A DNA stretch of 34,348 nt, from assembly GCA_016841765.1 (NCBI GenBank), contig JAENYN010000022.1:1-34348 (forward strand). Direction: 5' to 3'. Under the pieces are notes generated by a model. The model was not told the DNA's origin. It saw only the letters and a list, made by a program, of their open reading frames with translations, and searched no databases. How positions within the stretch are numbered: position 1 is the stretch's first letter; each line of letters opens with the position of its first letter. Of the stretch, positions 28,371-34,348 are shown in pieces. Made by a program: the position numbers and the translations under genes. Origin of the DNA: Guptibacillus hwajinpoensis (GTDB taxonomy: Bacteria > Bacillota > Bacilli > Bacillales > Bacillaceae_O).

Positions 28371-31223
28371 ATGAGCCGCAACAGGAGCCGCACCAACCAG
28401 ATATGGGAGCAATTTTTCGGCCCGAATCTTGGCTACGCTTATGAATTATATGAGTCTTTCCAGGAAGACTCCGAATCAGTTGATCCGTCAGTGAAATCCT
28501 TTTTTGAAAAATGGGGACCGCCCCCGCAAGAAACAGAAATTGAAACTAAGTCAGTAAGCGATGGCCCTAAGGCACCATCTGCAGCTGACTTGCATAAAGT
28601 GGCATCTGCAATGAAATTGATTGAAAACATCCGGACACACGGCCATCAGGCAGCGGATGTTTATCCGCTTGGTGATGACAGAATAAATAATGACTCTGCC
28701 CACCTCACACCGGAACGATATGGCCTGAATGAGGAGGATTTGAAAGCGCTCCCGGCTGATGTCATCTGGGAACACGCCACACCTGCCGTTAAAAACGGCC
28801 TTGAAGCAGTCAATAAGCTTAAGGAGTTATATACCCGGTCGATCGCTTTTCAATTCAGCCACGTCCATGATGAAGAAGAACGTGAATGGCTGAAGGGAAT
28901 GGTTGAAAAAGAAAATACATATCCGGTTTTGACAGATGACGATAAAAAGGAATTGCTGTACAGGCTTCAGGAAGTTGAAGGCTTTGAACAATTTCTGCAC
29001 AAAACATTTGTGGGTCAGAAGCGGTTCTCAATTGAGGGGCTTGATATGCTTGTCCCGATTCTCGATGGGCTTGTGAAAAGCGGATGTGAAGACGGCATAG
29101 AGAACATCATGATCGGAATGGCGCACCGCGGCCGCCTTAATGTGCTGGCTCATGTGCTCGGTAAGCCGTATGAATTGATTTTATCAGAATTCAGGGAATC
29201 GCCAAACAAAGACCTTGTACCCTCAGAAGGATCGACCGGCATCAATTATGGCTGGACAGGAGATGTCAAATATCATCTCGGTGCAAAGCGGCAGATAAAA
29301 GACGGGGAATCCGATGACACGGTGCAGACAAAAGTGACCCTGGCAAACAATCCGAGTCATCTTGAATTCGTCAACCCTGTCGTGAACGGTTTCGCACGGG
29401 CCGCTCAAGATGACCGGACAAAAGCTGGATATCCCGAACAGCACCTGAATAAAGCATTCAGCATCCTGATTCATGGCGATGCGGCTTTTGCCGGTGAAGG
29501 CATTGTGGCAGAAACCTTGAACATGAGCCGCCTGCAAGGATATGAAACAGGGGGCACCATCCATATTATCGCCAACAACCTGATCGGTTTCACAACAGAG
29601 CGTTCTGATGCGCGTTCAACAAGTTATGCGAGCGATCTGGCGAAAGGTTATGAAATCCCGATTATCCGAGTCAACGCTGATGATCCGGAAGCATGCATGG
29701 CTGCCGTCCATATGGCCCATGAGTACCGGGACCTTTTTAAAAAAGATATCCTGATCGACCTTGTCGGCTACAGGAAGTATGGCCATAATGAGATGGATGA
29801 TCCATCTGTGACGCAGCCGGAAATGTACGACCGGGTGAAAAATCATTCTACTGTTGCGACCCTGTATGGTGAAAAGCTCACAGGCGACGGAATCATATCA
29901 AGCGATGAAGTCGACAAGCGGGCAAAGGATTTCTACCAAAAATTATCGGACACTTATGAGAATTTGAAGCCGCCAGGCGATGAAAATGCTCAGCTGAAAA
30001 AGGTCCCTGAATCAGTAGCTGAAGGAATCCCGGCGATAAAAACAGCCGTTCCGCTTGAAAGTCTCGAAAATCTGAATGCCGCCATGCTTGATTTTCCGGA
30101 AGGCTTCAATGTGTATCCTAAACTGAAGCGAATTCTGAATCGTAGGGAAAATGCGCTTGCAGACGGAAACAAAGTCGATTGGGCCCACGCTGAAGCACTT
30201 GCATTCGCAAGTATCATCAGTGAGGGAAAACCGATCCGGATCACCGGCCAGGACAGTGAAAGAGGGACGTTTGCTCACCGCCATCTTGTGCTGCATGATT
30301 ATAAAACCAACAAGACCTATTCACCATTACATGTCATTCCGCAGGGAAACGCTTCCTTTGCCATTCATAACAGTCCGCTTTCAGAAGCAGGCGTCCTTGG
30401 CTTTGAATACGGGTACAGCGTCCAGGCGCCGGAGGCTCTTGTGCTGTGGGAAGCCCAGTATGGCGATTTCGTCAATGCTGGCCAAGTCATTATCGACCAA
30501 TTCATATCTGCCGGAAGAGCTAAATGGGGCCAAAAATCAAGCCTTGTCATGCTCCTCCCGCATGGTTATGAAGGACAGGGCCCTGAACATTCCAGCGGCA
30601 GGCCGGAAAGGTTCCTTACACTTGCCGCAGAAAACAACTGGACAGTTGCCAACCTGACGTCGGCCGCTCAATACTTCCATATTTTACGGAGGCAGGCAGC
30701 CATTACGGAAAAAGATGAAGCGCGGCCGCTTATTATCATGACACCAAAGAGCTTGCTTAGAAACCCGCTTACCGCATCTGAAACCCGTGACTTTACGGAT
30801 GGGAAATTCAATTATGTCTTTGAACAGCAAGGCACAGGCCAGGCAGCAGAAAAAGTTGAGCGTTTAGTGCTTGGAACAGGCAAAGTCATGATCGATATCG
30901 CTGAACATATCAACAAAAGCGACAAGGACTTCGATTCTATCCATGTCGTCCGGGTGGAACAAATTTATCCTTTCCCTAAAAAGGAAATCGCTGAAATCAT
31001 AAGCCGGTTCCCGAATTTGAAAGAAGTTGCATGGATTCAGGAAGAACCAAAAAACATGGGCTCATGGCATTTTGTCGACTCAAGGCTCGCCCGGCTGGCG
31101 CCTGAAGGGGCTGAATTGCTTTATATCGGAAGGCCAAACCGGTCAAGCCCGGCTGTCGGTGAACCGAAAATCCATAAACAAGAGCAGGAGAGCATCATTT
31201 CAGAGGCATTAAAAGAAATGTAA
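28371..31223 (+). CDS. odhA: 2-oxoglutarate dehydrogenase E1 component
   Basis: A 950-residue thiamine-diphosphate enzyme that decarboxylates 2-oxoglutarate in the citric acid cycle and passes the succinyl group to the lipoyl domain of OdhB. The N-terminus IWEQFFGPNLGYAYELYESF is the E2-binding segment. The active-site part has GMAHRGRLNVLAHVLGKP near residue 250, GDAAFAGEGIVAETLNMS near 370 and IIANNLIGFTT. The C-terminal half carries the second transketolase-type domain (PHGYEGQGPEHSSGRPERF). Length and order are those of Bacillus OdhA. The ATG follows AAGGAGGGAAATGCT. It forms an operon with odhB 15 bases downstream. Confidence 0.97.
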   Translation: MSRNRSRTNQIWEQFFGPNLGYAYELYESFQEDSESVDPSVKSFFEKWGPPPQETEIETKSVSDGPKAPSAADLHKVASAMKLIENIRTHGHQAADVYPLGDDRINNDSAHLTPERYGLNEEDLKALPADVIWEHATPAVKNGLEAVNKLKELYTRSIAFQFSHVHDEEEREWLKGMVEKENTYPVLTDDDKKELLYRLQEVEGFEQFLHKTFVGQKRFSIEGLDMLVPILDGLVKSGCEDGIENIMIGMAHRGRLNVLAHVLGKPYELILSEFRESPNKDLVPSEGSTGINYGWTGDVKYHLGAKRQIKDGESDDTVQTKVTLANNPSHLEFVNPVVNGFARAAQDDRTKAGYPEQHLNKAFSILIHGDAAFAGEGIVAETLNMSRLQGYETGGTIHIIANNLIGFTTERSDARSTSYASDLAKGYEIPIIRVNADDPEACMAAVHMAHEYRDLFKKDILIDLVGYRKYGHNEMDDPSVTQPEMYDRVKNHSTVATLYGEKLTGDGIISSDEVDKRAKDFYQKLSDTYENLKPPGDENAQLKKVPESVAEGIPAIKTAVPLESLENLNAAMLDFPEGFNVYPKLKRILNRRENALADGNKVDWAHAEALAFASIISEGKPIRITGQDSERGTFAHRHLVLHDYKTNKTYSPLHVIPQGNASFAIHNSPLSEAGVLGFEYGYSVQAPEALVLWEAQYGDFVNAGQVIIDQFISAGRAKWGQKSSLVMLLPHGYEGQGPEHSSGRPERFLTLAAENNWTVANLTSAAQYFHILRRQAAITEKDEARPLIIMTPKSLLRNPLTASETRDFTDGKFNYVFEQQGTGQAAEKVERLVLGTGKVMIDIAEHINKSDKDFDSIHVVRVEQIYPFPKKEIAEIISRFPNLKEVAWIQEEPKNMGSWHFVDSRLARLAPEGAELLYIGRPNRSSPAVGEPKIHKQEQESIISEALKEM

Positions 31224-31237
31224 GGGAGGAATGAAAC

Positions 31238-32512
31238 GTGGTTGACATTAAAGTACCAGAATTAGCAGAATCCGTTACAGAAGGAACAATAGTCGATTGG
31301 CTCAAAAAAGAAGGTGAAGCCATCACTAAAGGGGAACCGCTTGTTGAAATCGAGACGGATAAAATCAATCTGGAAATCAACAGCGATTATACCGGCATCC
31401 TGAAAGAACTTTTAAAACAGCCCGGTGATACGATCGAAGTCGGGGAAGTCATTGCCCGTCTCGATGAAAATGCGGATGCATCCGGAGCGCAGACCGAAGA
31501 GCCGCCTGAAAAGGAAAGCAAGCAGGAAACGGCTGAAAAGAAGGAGGAAAAACAGCCGGAACCTGCACCTGCTAAGACCGAAAAAGAGGAATCCCCTCAA
31601 AAAGAGGAAGGGAATGAACCGATCGCATCCCCGGCTGCACGTAAAAAAGCCCGCGAGCTCGGCATCGACTTACGGACCGTGAAAACCCGCGATCCGCTCG
31701 GCCGCATCCGTCCTGAAGATGTGCAGGCTGCTGCTTCAGCACCGGAAAAACCTGCCCGCAAACAACCGGAACCTGCACCCGGAACCGAGCAGGAAGAGTC
31801 CGGCAAACCGGTCGAACGCCAGAAAATGTCACGCCGCCGCCAGACCATCGCCAAACGCCTGATGGAAGCCCAGCAAAACTCCGCAATGCTGACAACGTTC
31901 AACGAAATTGACATGTCGGCTGTCATGGAGTTGAGAAAACGGAGGAAACAATCCTTCCTGGATAAACATGATGTCAGACTCGGCTTCATGTCTTTCTTCA
32001 CCAAGGCAGTCGTCGGCGCATTGAAGCAATTCCCGCTTCTCAATGCTGAAATCCAGGGAGATGAAATCCTTGTCAAAAAGTATTACGATATCGGTATTGC
32101 CGTAGCCGCAAAAGAAGGGCTTGTCGTCCCGGTCGTCCGCGATGCAGACCGCAAATCATTCGCCGAAATCGAACGGGATATCGGAGAACTCGCTGAAAAG
32201 GCGCAGTCCAATAAGCTCGGCCTTTCCGAACTTCAAGGCGGCTCCTTCTCTATCACCAACGGCGGCGTATTCGGATCCCTGTTCTCTACACCGATTTTGA
32301 ATACCCCTCAAGTAGGTATTCTCGGAATGCATACGATCCAAAAGCGCCCTGTTGTCGTCAACAACGAAACAGACGAAGTCGAAGTAAGACCGATGATGTA
32401 TATCGCTCTTTCCTATGACCACCGCATCGTCGACGGAAGTGAAGCGGTCCAATTCCTCGGCGCAATCAAAGCAATGATTGAAGACCCGGAAAACCTTCTG
32501 CTTGAAGGATAA
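31238..32512 (+). CDS. odhB: Dihydrolipoyl succinyltransferase E2 of 2-oxoglutarate dehydrogenase
   Basis: A 424-residue core subunit. The N-terminal lipoyl domain carries the lipoylated lysine K42 in EIETDKINLEI. An E/K/P-rich linker follows (residues 85-125), then a peripheral-subunit-binding domain (ASPAARKKARELGIDLRTV), a second linker, and the catalytic domain ending in YDHRIVDGSEAVQFL with H395 and D399. It transfers succinyl groups to CoA. The start is GTG at 31238 with AAGGGAGGA seven bases upstream. The third enzyme, lipoamide dehydrogenase, is not in the window, as is normal in Bacillus. Confidence 0.97.
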   Translation: MVDIKVPELAESVTEGTIVDWLKKEGEAITKGEPLVEIETDKINLEINSDYTGILKELLKQPGDTIEVGEVIARLDENADASGAQTEEPPEKESKQETAEKKEEKQPEPAPAKTEKEESPQKEEGNEPIASPAARKKARELGIDLRTVKTRDPLGRIRPEDVQAAASAPEKPARKQPEPAPGTEQEESGKPVERQKMSRRRQTIAKRLMEAQQNSAMLTTFNEIDMSAVMELRKRRKQSFLDKHDVRLGFMSFFTKAVVGALKQFPLLNAEIQGDEILVKKYYDIGIAVAAKEGLVVPVVRDADRKSFAEIERDIGELAEKAQSNKLGLSELQGGSFSITNGGVFGSLFSTPILNTPQVGILGMHTIQKRPVVVNNETDEVEVRPMMYIALSYDHRIVDGSEAVQFLGAIKAMIEDPENLLLEG

Positions 32513-32521
32513 TGTTGTAGG

Positions 32522-32550
32522 AGCCCTGTCGTGTAGGCAGGGCTTTTTTT
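32522..32550 (+). terminator. Intrinsic terminator of odhAB
   Basis: AGCCCTG (32522-32528) and CAGGGCT (32538-32544) around a nine-base loop, with a run of T to 32550. Confidence 0.9.
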
Positions 32551-32568
32551 AATGGGGTAAAGGGAAAA

Positions 32569-32771
32569 ATGTTAGCGACTGAAGGTTTCCCTCCTGTGAG
32601 GGAGCGGGTAAAAGATGAAGAGTTCCTGCAGGTGTATGCCCTCGCATGCCGCCACTGCATGTTCCTGGCTGAAGGGATTAACGTGAACAGGTTCGCCCTG
32701 GGGATCGAGATATGGTGGCGGAGAGGGTGCCGGGTTATTTGAGGGGATTGGAAGAGTATGGATGGGTATAA
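32569..32771 (+). pseudogene. Degraded gene remnant with a frameshift
   Basis: From ATG 32569 one frame reads protein-like (EGFPPVRERVKDEEFLQVYA, then CRHCMFLAEGINVNRFALG) until about 32705. There a different frame takes over smoothly, as DMVAERVPGYLRGLEEYGWV, to TAA at 32769. In the first frame the sequence after that point reads unlike protein and stops early. I do not recognise the family. No strong ribosome site precedes the ATG, so this is probably the broken end of a former gene. Confidence 0.45.
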
Positions 32772-32965
32772 ATCAGAATAATAAAAATAAGGGCATCTTC
32801 GGCGTTTTTAAGCCGGGGATTTTGTTTGTTTACATAAAGAACGAAGCCCAAACAGGATAATCAATCAGTTTTTTTATAAACTTTGCCAAAATAACCATAC
32901 CTCCTCTTTATTTATGTGACTGTTGAGAACCAGAGGGTAAAATTAGAGGGGAAGGAGGAGATCTG

Positions 32966-33884
32966 GTGATTGTGAAACCCCGAAATGAGCCTGAAGAGTT
33001 ATCGCGCTTAAGATGTCTGGATAAAAGAGCACATTTAACTCCCAGGGAGCAAAAATATTTGTTAAATCTTGAAAAAGGATTTCAAGGAGAAACGGCAATT
33101 TGACAGGTGGGCAGAAGGCGTAACAGAGTGTTTGATTTTGAATGACATGGTACTGGAACTGAACAATACAGTTGCTCAAATAGATTCCGTTTTAATATCC
33201 AACAAAACAATTTATCTTTTTGAAGTCAAAAACTATGAAGGTGATTTTTACATTGAAGAGGATAGATGGTACACGGTTTATAACTCAGAGATCAAGAATC
33301 CTATCCATCAATTGAAAAGAACCGAATCCCTTCTTAAACAGGTCCTCAAGGAATTAGGATTCACCTTCTCGCTTAAAAGCTTCGTCATCTTCATAAATCC
33401 GAATTTCCATCTTTATCAGGCTCCTCTTAATCTGCCTGTCATTTTTCCTGGCCAGCTAAAACGCACCCTCACAGAATTTAATGAGAAATCAATGAAAACG
33501 ACAGTAAAACATAGTAAATTAGCTGAGAAGTTATTATCTGTGCATTCTAAAAATCCAATTTACAAGTGGATGTCAGACTATAGCGATAAATCAATAACCA
33601 AAGGAATTATCTGTTTATCTTGTAACTCCATTTTTCATAAAAAAGCAGTATCAAGGAGATATCTAACATGCAGTCGGTGCGGCCAAAAAGAAAATATAGA
33701 CGATGCGATTTTGAGAACCGTTAGGGAATTTCAAGTTTTATATCCTGATTGTAAAATAACTACTAAAGTTATCCAGGAATGGTGTGAAATGATTCCGCCA
33801 CCCAGGACTATAAGAAGGGTTCTGAATTCAAACTATAAGATGATTAGACAAAGTAATGGTACCTTTTATATGTACGTCGATTAG
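32966..33884 (+). pseudogene. Frameshifted NERD-domain (nuclease-related) gene
   Basis: GTG 32966, after AAGGAGGAG, opens a frame with a typical NERD-protein start (MIVKPRNEPEELSRLRCLD, then LLNLEKGFQGE) but stops at 33101-33103. The rest (QFDRWAEGVTE onward to 33884) continues in another frame; removing one A from GAAAC near 33090 joins them as FQGERQFDRWAEG. The NERD core shows D (codon 33183) in AQIDSVLIS and E-x-K (33222-33230) in FEVKNYEGD, as in restriction-like nucleases. A C-terminal part has two CxxC pairs (CLSCN, CSRCGQ). The composition is AT-richer than its neighbours. It could be a true mutation or a sequencing error; an intact downstream frame starting at TTG 33069 would lack the N-terminus. 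Confidence 0.75.
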
Positions 33885-33890
33885 GAATTG

Positions 33891-34348
33891 ATGGCATTAA
33901 CTAGTGGGGAACTTGTTATTAAGCCTTATAAGTTCTGCGGCAAAAATATAGGAATTGAACAAGATTTTGTGCCCCTAATTAATGGAAAGCCAATATCACA
34001 TTTCACTGAATCTTCATTCAGTGCGGATAATCAGGGGAATGAACAAAATAGGCGCACTGAATCTTCATTCAGTGCGGATAACCAGCAGAATGAACAAAAT
34101 AGGCGCACTGAATCTTCATTCAGTGCGGATAAACAGGGGGATGAACAAAATAGGCGCACTGAATCTTCATTCAGTGCGGATAACCAGGGGGATGAACAAA
34201 ATAGGCGCACTGAATCTTCATTCAGTGCGGATAACCAGGGGGATGAACAAAATAGGCGCACTGAATCTTCATTCAGTGCGGATAACCAGGGGGATGAACA
34301 AAATAGGCGCACTGAATCTTCATTCAGTGCGGATAACCAGGGGGATGA
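33891..34348 (+). CDS. Possible repeat protein, partial, runs off the window
   Basis: An open frame starts at ATG 33891, six bases after the NERD stop, with AGGA (33883-33886) upstream, and is still open at the window end (152 codons). About 40 non-repeated residues (MALTSGELVIKPYKFCG and on to GKPISHF) are followed by a 17-residue repeat, TESSFSADNQGDEQNRR, present six times plus a partial copy. The unit is hydrophilic and acidic/polar. The DNA repeat has a multiple-of-three length, so both strands stay open; the coding claim rests mainly on the unique N-terminal part and could be wrong. Confidence 0.35.
   Translation, partial: MALTSGELVIKPYKFCGKNIGIEQDFVPLINGKPISHFTESSFSADNQGNEQNRRTESSFSADNQQNEQNRRTESSFSADKQGDEQNRRTESSFSADNQGDEQNRRTESSFSADNQGDEQNRRTESSFSADNQGDEQNRRTESSFSADNQGD
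34004..34348 (+). repeat. 51-bp tandem repeat with an internal hairpin in each unit
   Basis: Units start at 34004, 34055, 34106, 34157, 34208, 34259 and 34310 (last one cut by the window). Each begins with CACTGAAT-CTTC-ATTCAGTG, a perfect 8-bp hairpin (9 bp where GC flanks are included), followed by CGGATAACCAGGGGGATGAA and CAAAATAGGCG. Units 1-3 differ at a few bases (for example AATCAGGGGAA, AACCAGCAGAA); units 4-6 are identical, which points to recent expansion or homogenisation. Confidence 0.97.

Noticed and set aside
34031-34312. Minus-strand open frame of 93 codons across the 51-bp tandem repeat
   Set aside because: It consists only of the repeat read backwards (LSALNEDSVRLFCSSPW), has no unique part and no ribosome site. 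It stays open because the unit length is a multiple of three.
34004-34348. CRISPR-like array
   Set aside because: The repeats are regularly spaced and contain a palindrome, but the would-be spacers are almost identical to each other and no cas gene is nearby. It is a plain tandem repeat.

Overview
The window reads as chromosome of an endospore-forming, motile, low-to-moderate GC Bacillaceae bacterium. The evidence is the set of Bacillus-type genes (motAB, odhAB, treP, yozE, a YjcZ sporulation peptide, YqfQ/VrrA, YtxH, a YodJ-like carboxypeptidase), strong AGGAGG ribosome sites, and promoters that look like sigma-A, sigma-B, sigma-D and sigma-G sites. No rRNA or tRNA gene and no complete insertion sequence was seen.

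Layout. 1-2341: a YtxH-like stress protein behind a good sigma-B promoter, yozE, a ferritin on the minus strand and a doubtful 48-aa ORF. 2377-4148: motAB with a near-consensus sigma-D promoter and its terminator. 4150-7891: a repeated RNA-like element, a DsrE-family protein, YjcZ, a lipoprotein D,D-carboxypeptidase, a fructosamine kinase and three very small hydrophilic genes. 8065-13628: an SDR-yjbQ pair, rpiA, yqfQ, dcd, a CAP-domain secreted protein and a Mug-type uracil glycosylase. 13768-14517: an unrecognised membrane coiled-coil protein. 14701-19828: a seven-gene operon described below. 20195-20799: two copies of a roughly 170-180 bp structured repeat flanking a broken small gene. 20802-26061: a YjiH-like membrane protein divergent from a trehalose PTS gene and an alpha-glucosidase. 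26215-28146: an ABC-F ATPase with a leader that looks like an attenuator. 28301-32550: odhAB. 32569-34348: an AT-richer end with a gene remnant, a frameshifted NERD nuclease-like gene and a 51-bp tandem repeat.

The most interesting region is 14701-19828. It encodes an exported acidic protein with a copper-amine-oxidase-N-like domain, a small anchored protein, an ApbE-type flavin transferase, two different membrane proteins each carrying two HX12-13H bis-heme pairs, and an OmpR/histidine-kinase pair whose sensor has a strongly acidic outer loop. Direct repeats with an 11-bp period lie just upstream of the first -10 box. I infer a cation- or metal-sensing, transmembrane electron-transfer (reductase) system; the substrate is unknown and no usual FMN-acceptor domain is visible.

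Two dispersed repeat families recur. One is a 165-180 bp element that folds on paper into nested arms (six copies or partial copies). The other is a roughly 110-bp element present twice. Where the left boundary is visible, both families usually start directly after the T-tract of an intrinsic terminator, which suggests a shared site preference.
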